A DNA stretch of 64,000 nucleotides from Edolisoma coerulescens (Eukaryota; Chordata; Aves; Passeriformes; Campephagidae). The notes under the pieces are model-generated. The model saw only the letters and a list, made by a program, of their open reading frames with translations, had not been told where the DNA came from and ran no database searches. The stretch is from the NCBI GenBank assembly GCA_013397115.1, contig VWZW01007683.1, positions 62,329-126,328 on the forward strand, given 5' to 3'. This document shows positions 1 to 12,000 of this stretch, in pieces. Both the position numbers and the translations under genes were made by a program. The number at the start of each line of letters is the position of its first letter. Position 1 is the first letter of the stretch.

Positions 1-3000
1 GCAGCTGGAGGTGGCCTGCAGCAGCCTGACCGAAAGAGCTACCCCTCAAATGTGCTTGGAGGTGCCTCCAACCCCCCGTGTCCCCTGCCTTCACTGCAGG
101 GCATCTCTTTGCCTTTGTCTCCTCTGACTTCCAGGCACTGTTTCCTGCAGCTGGGGAGCTTCTTACCTGCTCCACCTTGAGGGCTTTCACTTGGAACAGT
201 TTCATCCTCAATTCAATCCACAAATGAAACCTCCAGGCAGCATCGGGTCCATGAAGGACCCTCTTTACACCCCTGTCTTAGACCTGGCAGTAACCTGCTT
301 TGCCACCCATGGTCTCAGGGCTCCTCTAAGCCCCTCCGCTGCCCTACCAAGCCCCTGTTGCTCCTTCATTGCTTTTCTGAAGCCCCATCCCAAGCCCTGC
401 CAGCATCAAGGCATCCAGGCAAAGCTCAGGCAATGGAACAAGGCTCAAAGCAAGAGCCGTGGGGGATTTTCCATGGCTGATGTTACTCAGGGGGAGAGCA
501 GGCAATGAGAACATCTCCATCTGGCATTAAAATCTGCAAGTTTATTAATTTATCCGTATTAGAGGGCCAGTCCCTGTGGTGTGTAGACAGCAGCTTTGGT
601 GAGAGCATTTGGAGTCTCTCTCTGAGTGTGCTGGATGCAGATCCTAACAAAAGAATATCAATCAGGGCTAAATGATGCTCTGTAAAACCTGATTTATGAG
701 CAATTAAAGGTTTTCCTGGATTAAGCTCTGGTCTCCCTCACTTGCCATAAATAATTCTGACTTCATTTATCTGTCAAGAGAGACATGGATTTTTGGGGAC
801 TAGTGAAAAAATTACTAATGGCATTTGGGTATTGAAAGCTAAGGCACAAACAAGCTGGCGAAGGGGACACAATCCAAGCAGCTCCTATGGGATCTTTGCC
901 AGGCAAAGGCTGCCGAGGAAGACTGGAGTGATGGATGCAAGCCTGGGGGAGGGCTGTTTCTCTAAGGCAATTGTATTAAACTCTCCTGCAGATTGTACAT
1001 GTGGAACTCCTGTGCATTGACAGGTATTTTCAATTTGGGGTTGGACATTTTTCCCTCCAGCTCTGTCCAAAAACCCACATCTTGACTGCTCCAAACCCCC
1101 TCCTTCACCCATCACCTTTTTAGGATTGCGCCCTGAGAAGAACATCCACAATTTAATTTCCCCATAATTTTTTTCCAGTTTATTTGCAGTCACAACTCAG
1201 GAAAGCTTGGCCACACCAAAGCTGCATCTGCCACTGCCTTTCCAGGATGGATAGTGCAGATTTCGGGGTGGAAGAGGGACTGTGATCTGCAAAATGCCAG
1301 CCGCCTTTGCCCTTGGCCGTCGGAATGGAGGCTTCTGCTCCTGGGTGAGTGACTCTGGATAAAGCAGGACACCCTGCAGAGAAGGAGGGTCTCTTCTACC
1401 AGCTCAGAATACAGTTAGGGAAAAAAGGAAAAACAACAGATGGGCCCCGGGTATGTTATTCCATCTTCAGAAAGAGCCACCCTCTCCTGAGTGACAGCTC
1501 TGAGGTGTCGGACAACGGCTCCCGGGCTCTGCTTGGCGAGGGAACCCCATGATTTGGGGGTTGATTTGTGCTTTCTTTGGGTTCAAAATTTGTTCTCACA
1601 GTCAAAGCCACGGATACAGCCTCTCCAAACACTGCGGACTCAATCGCAGCTTGAGCTTGTCACTCGCAACAAACTTCTGGGCCAGCCCTGTGCAGGATTT
1701 TGGGTGAGCAGAGCTGGATTTCAGGGCAGGGTTGAGCTGGTGGTGCAGGATATCCTCATTGTATTCCTATATATTCATCCTATGCTGACGGAGCAGCTAT
1801 TCTGGGAACAGGCTGTGCCTTTTCCATTCACTTCTTCGCTGGAGATGCGAAACCACAGGGATGATTTCACACACACTGAATCAACCTCAGCTTTTAAGGA
1901 AAGTGAGGACTGGAAGAGACGTCCAGGGTCAGCATGTCCTGCGACTGCAGCTCTGCATCTTATGCAAGGATTGGAGCACAGAAGGGGCAGGGGCTGTTTT
2001 TTGGGCTTATTGCTGCTGGAGGTGGTCAAGTGAGAGGAGAAATTATCCCACCCCTGGCATCAATCTCTGATTTTTCATAAAATGCTTTTGCAGTTTTATC
2101 AGCCCCAGAAACGTCATCGGCTCCTGACAGAGCTGCAGGTGAACTGCTTTATTTTAATCACTTTTTTAGTTTGTTTAAATGACTTGCAGGGTGCCAGGGA
2201 GCACTTGGCAGCAAGTTTGGCTGCCTGTCTCCTAGTCTGCCTGCCTGACCCCCTCAGGGATGTCCATCCAGCAAAGCAACATGGGCGAACTGATGCTAAA
2301 GTGGAGGTGCTGGCCAGGTGCACGGGGAACAGCTAAACTGTGCCAGCCCAGCACCTGCAGGGGAGGTTTGTCCCTGCTGCGCTCCGTGGTGGAGCTGAGC
2401 TGCTGCAGGTCTCTGCGCTCACAGGCTGGGTGCTGCTGCAGGTGCACCTGGCTGCAGGGATGCACTCACTTACAGCTGGAGTTTCATGGTCCTTTAGCCC
2501 ATGCTGGCCCCAGGAGAGGGTTGGGATTGTTCTGGAAAAGGGTCCGGGTTTTGAATGCATGTATTTATAAGGAAAAACAGACAGCTTGACTGCAAAGGGG
2601 GGGACTGTTGTAGATTGGCTGTTTCCTTTTGGAGCCAGCTGGGAAAGGCTTCTCCTTGCCTGGACTGGTTTTTGTGACCCCCTCCCAGTCCCAGCACAGG
2701 GGTGGTTTTGTCTCAAATGCTGCAAGATTTTTGAGGACTTGTTGCTCCAGCTTCACAAGGAGAACATCCCTGGGGAACACCTGGGGATGGTGAGGGAATC
2801 CCTGAGCCTAGGGAGCTTTGACAGAGGATGGGAGCTGTGTCGCAGCACCTTTGGGCTTCTTTTGGACGACTTTTTGCTCACAGAGGTTATCAGGAGCTGT
2901 CCCCACCAGAACCTGACCTTACTGCACTGGGTCTCTGCTGTCCCCACAGACTGGCCAAGAAGGACCTGGGCTGGGGGAAGAGATCCTGCCCTGTCTCCTT

Positions 3001-3544
3001 TATTTCTTACATCAGAGCCAAACAAAACCTGAACCAGGGGATATAACAGCAAAAGAGCTCCTATAAATCCTATCAATCAGGCTCAGTGGGCTGCAGCGAT
3101 AGGAGAGAGCAGCTGCTCAGAAGAGGAGCTTTTAGAGGCAGCACCAGCTTGGCAGGGAGGTCTCCTGGTTCACATCAGCTCTTCTCATCACTTAGGTGAG
3201 AACTTTCCTGGCCCAGAGGTGCAGCTGATGTGCACAGTGAGGTGCGCATTGGGGTGAACAGTGGGGTGCACAGCCCGCAGGGTACGAGCCACAGCGGTGC
3301 CAATGGGGAGGGCTGTTTTAACTCTGCTGTCCCAGATGGGCCACTGAGACACCATTCTGCAGCCAACGAGGCAGATTTGCTCTTTTACCACTCCTTGACA
3401 CAGAGATTTTATCAAAAACCTGATCATTCTGTTCAACTGCCACTATAGGCTTGTTCAAATAAAATTCAAGATTTCGCTGGAAACCTCTTCATCTCATTTG
3501 GCCAGGGTTTGGGATTTAAATGCGCTTTGGGCTGTGAACATTTC

Positions 3545-3569
3545 CCTCCTTGATGAGCCCTCAAGGAGG
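3545..3569. repeat. Inverted repeat, 9-bp arms
   Basis: The arms CCTCCTTGA and TCAAGGAGG are perfect reverse complements separated by 7 bases. No terminator-like role is implied in a vertebrate context. Confidence 0.7.
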
Positions 3570-3828
3570 AGGAATATTGCTTCTGACAAAGCATTTGCAT
3601 GTTGTGCAGAGCTGCAAAATTAGCAGTGGCTACAGTTCCACAGCGAGCAAATTAGAGAGGAAAAGTCTTGTGCTTTGCAGGTGCAGAGGGGAAAAGGAGA
3701 GGCTTCCTTAGAAAATTAATTATGGGGGTACAATTGGGCTCTGCATTTGCGTTGTCCACATCCATCACACCCCCAGAGTGGCCACCCGCTCCCAGCAGCC
3801 TGGGAAACTGGTGGCAGCTGGTTTCACT

Positions 3829-3858
3829 GGGAGATGCAAGGCTGGGAGGTGCAAGGCT
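3829..3858. repeat. 15-bp tandem duplication
   Basis: The unit GGGAGRTGCAAGGCT occurs twice head to tail with one difference. Confidence 0.75.
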
Positions 3859-4161
3859 GGGAGTTACTGGGAGCCCTGGGCTGAGCTCAGGAGGACCTGG
3901 CTGCAATTCTCCCCCCCCCTTTAACGATCCTTTCACTCACTTCAGCCCCCCTCCCCGATAGTTTTTGAGCATCACGAGCTCTTGCCAAGCCCAGTTCCTC
4001 GACTGGAGGAATTCTCCCGAGGGCCCTTTGTGTTGCGGCTTCTCTTTTTACTTTTCCCTCCAAAGAAATGGAAAAGTCACTGCGGAGAAGGCGAGCGGTG
4101 CAGGGTGATGGGGAGGGGGCAGAAGGGCCCTGCTAGGAGAAGAGGATTTAAAGCATCTTAC

Positions 4162-4203
4162 CTGCAGGAGGAGGAGGAGGGCAGGACGCAGGCTGGGCAC
4201 CAT
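4162..4203 (-). CDS. Putative first coding exon of an unidentified secreted or membrane protein (partial)
   Basis: Reading the minus strand, ATG at 4,203-4,201 opens MVPSLRPALLLLLQ and the frame then meets CAG|GTAAGA, a textbook splice donor with the GT at 4,161-4,160. The peptide has a positive residue followed by a leucine run, like the n- and h-regions of a signal peptide that would continue in exon 2. The start has A at -3 and G at +4, a strong context. A TATAAAA box lies about 175 bases upstream in a CpG-rich block, so transcription near 4,350 would make this the first in-frame ATG; a more distal in-frame ATG at 4,533 lies above the TATA box. The gene is not identified. TMEM132E is one hypothesis from human gene order around ASIC2, and a chemokine is another. 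Exon 2 would lie before this window or was not recognised in 1-4,160. The exon is very short, so chance remains possible. Confidence 0.45.
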
Positions 4204-4205
4204 CC

Positions 4206-4238
4206 TCAGCTGCCCCTGCGCCCAGCTCCCCGGGGCAT
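4206..4238 (-). CDS. Upstream ORF (10 codons) in the putative leader
   Basis: On the minus strand ATG at 4,238-4,236 encodes MPRGAGRRGS and stops with TGA at 4,208-4,206, only two bases before the start of the putative signal-peptide exon. G at -3 gives it an adequate context. If the leader is transcribed, this uORF could lower translation of the main frame. No peptide function is claimed. Confidence 0.35.
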   Translation of the reverse strand: MPRGAGRRGS

Positions 4239-4376
4239 GGCTGGCAGCGTCCCCGCTCCTGCTGGGGCTGCTTCTGCCGTCGGGGAGAAAATCCTCTGCG
4301 CTTCCAGCGGAGGAGCGCGGCGGGTCCCCGCGGGGCTGCGCGGAGGCTGCGGGTCCTTCTGCGTCCCGGTCCTGCC

Positions 4377-4383
4377 TTTTATA
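4377..4383 (-). promoter_or_regulatory. TATA box of the putative minus-strand promoter
   Basis: The minus strand reads GGTTATAAAAGGCAGG, a near-ideal TATA element. Transcription would start roughly 25-30 bases downstream, near 4,350, leaving a leader of about 150 bases before the ATG at 4,203. Confidence 0.5.
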
Positions 4384-4446
4384 ACCTCCCTGGAGCCGGT
4401 CCTCCGGCTGCCCACCTTCCAGCTCGCCTGGCGACGGGCTGCATCC

Positions 4447-4577
4447 CTCCTCACCAGCCTCCCACTCCCCCTTCTCTCCCTCCTCCTCTTCCTCCTCCCC
4501 TTTTTCTTCCTCCACCTCCCTGGTGCCTTCCAACTCTATTTGATTTTTTTTTTCCCCTTTCTCCTTCCCTCCCTCAG
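4447..4577. repeat. Polypyrimidine/polypurine tract
   Basis: About 130 bases are almost purely C and T on the plus strand, with runs of CTCCTC and a 9-10 base T-run. The tract ends in CCCTCAG, which resembles a plus-strand splice acceptor. On the minus strand it is a GA-rich tract directly upstream of the TATA box. Confidence 0.7.
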
Positions 4578-6250
4578 CATCTTAGCAGCAGAAACTTCCC
4601 ACCGGCCCAGGGACCGCCCTCCCGGCTCTCCTTGGAGTGGGCTTTCTCCTCTGCACCCCTCGCACGCCCATCCTGCAGCCGCTGTGGGGTCTCTCCTGCG
4701 GAGCCTGGGGGCTTCCCTTGTGTCTGCAAAGGGTTTGGGGCTGCAGTTTGCCGGGGATGAGGGGCTGAGTGGGTGTTACGCATTTGGGGATTTCACTCCA
4801 GGGCTCTGGCAGAGGAACTGGGACAAGGCGAGGCTTCTCCCGCCAGCCTTTGCAGCCCCTTTGCAAAATGGGTGGTGAACACGAAGGGAGGGCAGAGCCC
4901 CTTTTCTCGTCCCCAGGGATGGGGTGGAAGGCGTTTCAGCCCTGCCTTGTGAGGGAGATGCTCCTGAGAGGAGGAGGAGGATGTGGTCGAGGCGCTGCCG
5001 GGCCCGGGCTTGGTCCCGCGGGATGGGTGATGGGAGGGACAGAGGTGATGGGGCAGGAGCAGGGGGGGCTTTAACTGGTAGAGAAGGGGGAGGACAAGTG
5101 TCCTGGGGAGGGTGGGAGAGCCTGGGTGATGCTCCTGAGGTCTTGAATACTGACATTTCCCTTCTCCCCCAGCACAACCCTCAGGCTTTAAAGGGTCTCC
5201 TGTCCTGTACCTCTGTGTCTCAGCTGCTGCCTGCCGTCCCCTGGCAGCCGCCACCCTGGTCTCCTGGGGAGGAATCCCCCACACCCCTGTCTCTTGGGGA
5301 TGCCACGGTCAGGATTTCGTCCATCCCTGAGTCGGATGAATTTCTGGCTGGGTTAAACCTGCTCCCCCAAGCCCGGGCAGTTTCAGGGCATGCCTTCTGT
5401 ACCCACTGAGCTGTGGGTGCTGCACCTACCCTGGGAGCGAGCCAGGCTCCGTCAGCCCGAGGTGAGCCGGAGCAGGCAGCCAGGCAGCACGCTGTGCTTC
5501 CTCCTGTGCTCGAGGAAATAAGGACCTGTGAGGTGTGCTGCTGGGCGGGGGATGCTGGAGAACATTGCCGTGGGGCCACCAGGCGATGTGTGATTACCAG
5601 GGGTGTGATAGTTCCCTTATCTGGTGCTGGTGCATCCACCAGCAGCCTCTCACGGGGCGCTGGATCACGCTCCCAGCTGCAGCCTCTGCCTCTGGGAATG
5701 GCTGCAGACCACAGCGGGTTGCAGACGGATCGATAGGAGGGCAGTGTCCCTTGATGAATTCACGGCCACAGCCTCCATCCATCTTCACTGAGCTGCTCTT
5801 TGTCTCTGGAGCACCAGAGAGGGCAGGAGGGGATCAAGGTCCTCCCTGGTCTGTGGGACCAAGGCACAAGGACTGGCCAGGGCTGTGCCCCAGCATGTGG
5901 GGGTACCCAGTGACCCATCCCAACCCCCAAAGGGTAAATTCTCCTGGCCCAAGAATTAGGGGAATAAACAACGCAGACATAAATCTTGTGGCATTACCTG
6001 AGTTTAATCAATTGTGTCATTGCTTTGGCACAGAAGTCTGAAAATACATAAAACTGGTAAATTCAGGAAACCTTTTGTTTCTTAGGTCTCCTAATATTCC
6101 TCCCCTGACAAGGATGGGATGAGACAGACTCCAGAGCCACCCTTGCGCTACCTTGCACTTCAATAAGCCCATAGAAAATGCAAAATTTTCTAAAAACGGC
6201 TTGAGAAAGCTCCCAATCACTTTGAGCAGCCTGGATTCAGCCAAGTGCAT
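4578..6250. other. Unique non-coding DNA, GC-rich to about 5.7 kb
   Basis: This is GC-rich single-copy-looking sequence with overlapping chance open frames on both strands. No conserved domain or repeat family was recognised. Confidence 0.5.
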
Positions 6251-6336
6251 CATAGGATCATGGAATGGTTTGAGTTGGAAGATCATGTAATTCCAACCTC
6301 CTGCCATGGGCAGGGACACCTTCTACCAGCACAGGT
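6251..6336 (-). mobile_element. CR1 LINE 3' fragment
   Basis: The plus strand shows the reverse complement of the CR1 3' end: GGAATGGTTTGAGTTGGAAG followed by CCAACCTCCTGCCATGGGC and AGGGACACCTTCTACCAGC. It is a short, diverged remnant. Confidence 0.85.
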
Positions 6337-8660
6337 CTAGGGCACAGCTCCTGGTCACAAAACACGCTCTGGTTTTGGGAGCTGCTCAGGGCTTTGTGCA
6401 CCCCGGGGACAGAAGGGACCTTGCAATGGGAAGCACCAGAGACCCCATTCCCACACTGAGACCAAGGATTGTCTTTCACCATCTCAGCCTGCTCGTGCCC
6501 ACCAAGTGGGACGTGTGGGATGGCCATGCTCTGCTCAGGTGCCCAAAGTGTGAGATGAGGCAGGGAAGGCAGAAGTGAACACTATTTTTAGTTAAAGAAT
6601 TGGTTGCCAGGGACATGAAGATAATTTCTTCCCCATATATCAGGGAAAAGGCTGCAGTGCTGTTTGAAGGACCTAATTGAGGGGATTTATAGTAAAATGC
6701 AACTTGTCAGATGTGGCAAAGGAAAAATAAAACAGTCCCTGAGACATGGAAATCAGTCCATTCGTCATGGTTAATCTCAAACTCCTTGGTGCAGCGCAGA
6801 GACGAATGTGGGAGATGGGTATTAGGGATGGAGAGAATGAAGAGAAATATCGGATCTCCAGGAAGGAGGGAGAGGAGAGGTTTAGTCTGACTTATCTGCC
6901 TTTGGTATATTATAATTATTTTACGTAACTGCGCGTGGTTTGACACTCCTGTGTCTGAGCAGCTCCATGACAGCTGCACTATGGTGCTGTTTGTGGGACT
7001 TACACCACTGCCCTGCTCCTACCCTGTCCCAGCAGCCAACCTTCCCCTGCTTTGGGAAAACTCCATGTGTCCCTCCTGCACTGTAGGGATGAGACCGGGA
7101 CTGGTCCGTGCACTGAAAGGGTGCAGGGAAATATGTCCCTGCTTCCCACATGGAGCATCAGTAGCAGGGCTTTGCTTCCAGCTGGGACATCTGTAGGTAA
7201 AAATAATCCTTGGTGTCCTGGACATATAGGTCAGGTTGGTGGAAGGATGGAATTTGGCTTCTCAGCTTAAATCCCAGCTGAGATCAGCAGCGTGCCTCAG
7301 TTTCCCCACCTGTGTGTTGGGACTGTTTCTTTGGCAGGAGCTGGGAATGCTGGGGGCACTGCTCAGGGGAGGACAGGCTGTCAGCACCTGGGGCTGTGTT
7401 AGCAACTGCAGGCTGAGAAAAAATCCAACCCAACACATTAATTTTCTCCCAGGAGACTTGTATTTTGCCCTGCTTTTAAAATTAGCTTCCAGGTTTTCTG
7501 TCCTGTGTCCTTTTCCCCTCCTCCGAGACCTGCAGTGCAGGGAACACACTCTCAAACTCTGCCTGAAGAAAGTGGCTGCTGGCACCAGGTTTCTCTCATT
7601 CCAGGTCACCACATAATATAATCATGCCTCAAAATGGGTATCCCTGTTGTATTTGACCACTCTGTATCACCTGCTTCACCCCTGCAAGTCTCACAGCTGC
7701 TCTGAGAGGAAGAGCAGGAAAGCTTAAGCCACAGCCCTGCTGGAAATATTGCAGGGAAGGAAACCAGAGATTGTCACCAACCTCCTTCAGTGAGTATTAC
7801 CTTAGAGCTGGGCTAGCAGAAGATTTTCTTGGTCTTGAAGGCCTTGTGAAGTGCTTGGGTGGCCTCTGGACACTTCAGACCCCTGTTCATCCCGTCAAAC
7901 TCTGCTGGAGATGCGGAAGTTGTCCATGCAGGAAGACAAACCAGCGTCCTGCTGGGAGAAGGAAAGCTCACACACGTGGGGTTGGGTTTACTCTGACTCA
8001 TTGCTCCATGCAGCAAGTGATTGATTCCTTCATTTACATGGGTAATTCCCACACTGTGTGCATTGATAGGAGATCCCACATTAACAAAAACATGGCAACT
8101 GCAAACTAAAACAAGCAAACTCAAGGAAACCCACAAAGATCTGGGATCTAACTGAATTTCTCATTTGCTTCCCAAGTTTCTCAAAAGTGCTTGCCATGTT
8201 TTTCAAATTGCTTTTGGGAGGATGTGTCAATTTTGAATAGAACAGAAACACAAAAGCTTTTGTTTTACAGCTAATTAAACCTCAAGGCAGAATGCTAAAC
8301 TGATCATAATAAAAGTCGTAATTATTATTTTTCTCATTCAAAGCTAAGTCAACTGAAATTTCCCAATCAGCAGTCGGCATTTCCCATCAAACAGATCACA
8401 GTGGTTTGTGGTTGGGAAAAACTCCATGGTTTTATTCTGGAAACTGAGCCTATCAATCCACCAGCCGAAAGTGGCTCTGTCTTCACACACTCTGTGACAG
8501 AGAGATGCACAACCCTGGCAGCTTTGAGCCTCTTCGTGGCTGTGTCTGTTTGGCAGCACAGGGACCCATCACGATTCCGCTGCATTGGGCATGGTGTTGT
8601 TGCACGGATGGGCATGAGTTCCATGGACGTACATGGATGTACAGAGGCTCTTGCATGGGT
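6337..8660. other. Unique non-coding DNA
   Basis: No gene recognised. The last third (about 8,150-8,350) is AT-rich, with homeodomain-type TAATTA and TAATTATT motifs, and might be a regulatory element; nothing in the sequence proves it. Confidence 0.5.
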
Positions 8661-9030
8661 CATGGAATCATAAGATTGGAAAAGACCTCCCAGACCATCA
8701 AGTCCCCCCTGTGCCCAATTCCCATCCTGTTACCAAGCCCAGAGCGCTGAGTGCCATGTCATGGTGTTCCTTGGGCACCTCCAGGGACGGGGCCTCCAAA
8801 CCTCCCTGGGAGCCCCTTGCAATGCTTAATAGCTCTTTCCACGAGGAAATTCCTCCTGATGTCCAGCCTGACCCTCCCCTGGCTCAGCCTGAGGCCGTTC
8901 CCTCTCCTCCTGTCCCTGTTCCCTGGGAGCAGAGCCCAACCCCCCCGGCTGCCCCCTCCTGTCAGGGAGTTGTGCAGAGCCACAAGGGCCCCCCTGAGCC
9001 TCCTTTGCTCCAGGCTGAGCCCTCCCTCTG
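8661..9030 (-). mobile_element. CR1 LINE fragment, young-looking subfamily
   Basis: The copy begins at its 3' end (ATGGAATCATAAGATTGGAA) and continues through the conserved block with GAGGCCGTTCCCTCTCCTCC and GTGCAGAGCCACAAGGGCCC. The stretch around 8,880-9,022 is nearly identical to the CR1 at 37.6 kb and to the reverse complement of the one at 50.3 kb, so these copies share one subfamily. Confidence 0.92.
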
Positions 9031-12000
9031 TCCCTGGGGATCTGCCAGAGGAATGGGCATATCCTGAGTGTTGCACTCGCACCTTTGGGCATGACCCCAC
9101 GGCGTCATGGACGTGGAAATGTCATGGGTGGTGGAAAAGTCCTACAAAGATTGTGGCAGGGATTTTGGTGTCCTCAGAAATGGCTTGTGGTAAAAATACC
9201 TCCCCACTCCTCAGGTCTGCAAATGCCCATCAAAGCAGGAAAGGTTCTGGATGTCTTTCAAACCTGGTTATTTATTCCCTGTACATTTGATGAAATATTA
9301 ATCTCCTCATCTCCAAAAGACAATCAAATAAAACCGAGAAGAGATGATGCACAAGGCCTAGACACAGACAACAAAAAGCAGCAAAATAAAATTGAAATAA
9401 AATTCCAAACATAATGTAGAATTCTATAAAAGACATCTCTCTGCTGGCACAAAGGGCAGAGATGAAGTGACCTGGTGGAGGCCAAGCAGGACCATGCAGG
9501 GAAGGGGATGAAGAGGACTTGGATCAGGCAGTTGCTCGGGTGGGTCTGAAGCTTTTCTCTGAGAGCTGCTGGCGGGATTTCTTTGAAGGTTTCCCCTTCC
9601 TTCTCTTGTGCCTCAATTAGAGGGTGGGTTGGTGCCAAGGCACCAGCCAGCTTGAGCCATTGTGCTGGGAACGGAGGGAGCCGGCAGATGTGTTGGAGGT
9701 GGTGGCGGCTGGCACCGGGAGCAGCGGGTCGGTGACGGAGACTGGCAGCCTGGCGGGGACAGAGCTCCAGAGGGGAAATCTCCCTGCAGAGCTCCTACAA
9801 GGCCCCGACCCCGTCTACTTTCAGGGTGATGCAGCCTCAAACTGGACTCAGCCACTGTCTGAGGAGAGACACTGCTCCGTCCTCCTGAGATGGCCCTTGG
9901 AAAACACTGACTGCTGCTGTGGATGGGGCTGGTACAAAAGGGTTTGCACGTGCAGCCAAAAAGAGTCTTGCAAAGTCTTGTTCAGTCCGTGACCTCTCAG
10001 CCCATTTTCTTTATGTGTTTGGGTCACATCTTTTCTGTACAATAATCTCACAGATTATTGTATATCTCTCCTGATATTTGATGAGGCCAAAACCTTTCCA
10101 CCATCTCTCTTTCTCAGTGTGCAGTGGTGAGAGTATCTTGCTTACTAGTTGCAGTCATAAAATAATTTGGCCACATAGGTAAAAACCCTCTTTCAAATGT
10201 TTTTCTCCAGGCACATGTTAACTATGATCCCGTAGGCCCTCAGTGCTTCAGCTGGGGACAAAGGCCAGTCATTTATCTGGCATATCTTTGGGTTTGCCCT
10301 CTTGTTCTATAAAGTCCCTCAGTCTATGAGAAACCCAGATATTATTAATATATATATAATGCTTCATCCCAGAGAGTTTAAGGTCTTGGCAGTTTGCTAA
10401 CTGTATTCCTCATGCATATTTTACTCCATCATTGCTCAGTCAGGATTTTTCCTTCTTTAGGAATAATTAACCACTGAGTAAGGGTTAGCCTAAGGGTTGC
10501 AGTTTATTACAGGGGAAAGAGGAAATCACAAAGCTGCTCTGCCGAAAGGGATCCAATTTGCACAGGGATCTATTTCCCCTCTCCTCATATGTCCTTGGAT
10601 GTGTTGTGGTGGCACCATGTGTGAATGGGAAGGTTGTGTGTGGCAGCCACAGGGACCTGCTGTGGCACTGCAGGGGTGGCTGCTGTGGAGTAGCCAAGAA
10701 CGGGGCACAGCTGCCCTCACAGCAGGGCAGGTGCCTTTTGGGATGAGGAAGAAAAAATGGGAGAAGAAGAGAGAGGATGGGAGGGNTCCCATTTCCCTGA
10801 GATGGGAAACAGCACCTCCCTCTTGCCAGTCTCTCCTCTTTGCTGCCTGACTCCTCCAATTCCCCAGTCCAGGTCCCAGGCTCTCTGGGATGGGAAGCCA
10901 GAAGCATCTCCCTAATCCAGGCTTCTGTTTGACCTCAGCCTACCAGGGAATTCCTGCTGGCAGAAATGATTTTCACTGGGGAAGATGCAGCCTGGTCAGA
11001 CTCCACGCGTGCTGATGCAGGCTGCAGGAAGGCCTGATTTCCCAGTTATCCAGGGCCAGCTCCAGACTGTGTGAGGTCACCAGTCCCTGCCCTGGTTGGG
11101 ATGTGCACTGGGCAAGGACGGTCCTCACCATATCCCAGCCACTTGGCATCTGCTGTGCTGGACTGGAGATGGAACACCAGCCCTGAACCTCCCAGTACTG
11201 CAATTCCATGCGACAGCAGAGCCCTCACGGCTGCACTGACAGACGTCTGCTGCAGCTCATTCTTCCCTCCCATCCTTCTCCCCTGATTTTTCCTGCCTGC
11301 TTCACAGCTGACAGGCCCCAGGGTTTTGGGACCCTGGAGCAGGGCTGGGATGTGCAGCTTCAGTCTCAGCATCTAATTCAATCCCACAATCAATCTTGCT
11401 GCTTGTGTTTTGCCAGTTATCCGGAGAAACAGCTCAGAAAGCAGCCACGCGGAAGATGGCAGGGTTCCATCTTCCGTACAGGACGGGAATGGGAGGCAGC
11501 TGGAGTCACCTCTGTTCCTGTGCCAGAGGAAGGTGCATTGGCAGCACTTTCACCTGTGAGCAGATGAAAGCCACACTCAGGTCTGCCAGGCTCAGTCTGT
11601 CAGCCCAGCTCAGGAGCTGTACAGACACTACATCCACTCCGGAGCAGGGACATGGCCCCATGGGTCTTTTCCTACTTGGAGTTTGTTGCTGCACAGGATG
11701 ACTCAACACAGCTAAAGCCTCCACATTCCCATTAACTCGAGAATAAGCATCTAAATTAACTAATTTGACAAGGTTTGGCTCCAGCTTGGCACATCAGTGC
11801 TCTGGTCTGCCCACAGCTGCCTCTGGCTGGAGGGTGTGCTCAGCAAAGGCACTGAGCAGAATTCGTCCATCTACGGCTGAGCGAGCTGCTGCCTTTGGAA
11901 GCTTTGCTGCTGCTACGAGAGGTGTCACCGTGTCCGTGAATTCCCCCCCACATGGGAAGGAACTGGCTCTATTTGCTTTCTAGGCATGGAGGTGTTCGTC

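Larger units (their letters stand above)
1..4160. other. Unique non-coding DNA; no gene recognised
   Basis: No conserved protein, RNA gene or CR1 copy is recognisable here. Open frames are short and overlap on both strands, as expected by chance. If the minus-strand exon at 4,162-4,203 is real, this stretch would be the start of its first intron. Visible small structures are an inverted repeat at 3,545-3,569 and a 15-bp tandem duplication at 3,829-3,858. Confidence 0.6.
4200..4445. promoter_or_regulatory. CpG-rich block around the putative minus-strand first exon
   Basis: I count about 23 CpG dinucleotides between 4,210 and 4,440, far above the flanking DNA. This covers the TATA box, the leader and the start codon of the candidate minus-strand gene and is consistent with a small CpG-island promoter. 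Confidence 0.55.

Noticed and set aside
3982..4878. 298-codon plus-strand open frame across the CpG-rich block
   Set aside because: Its composition follows the GC-rich and pyrimidine-rich DNA (long Leu/Pro/Ser runs), and it is antisense to the better-supported minus-strand exon.
8633..9290. Plus-strand frames of 144-179 codons
   Set aside because: They are antisense reading of a CR1 copy.
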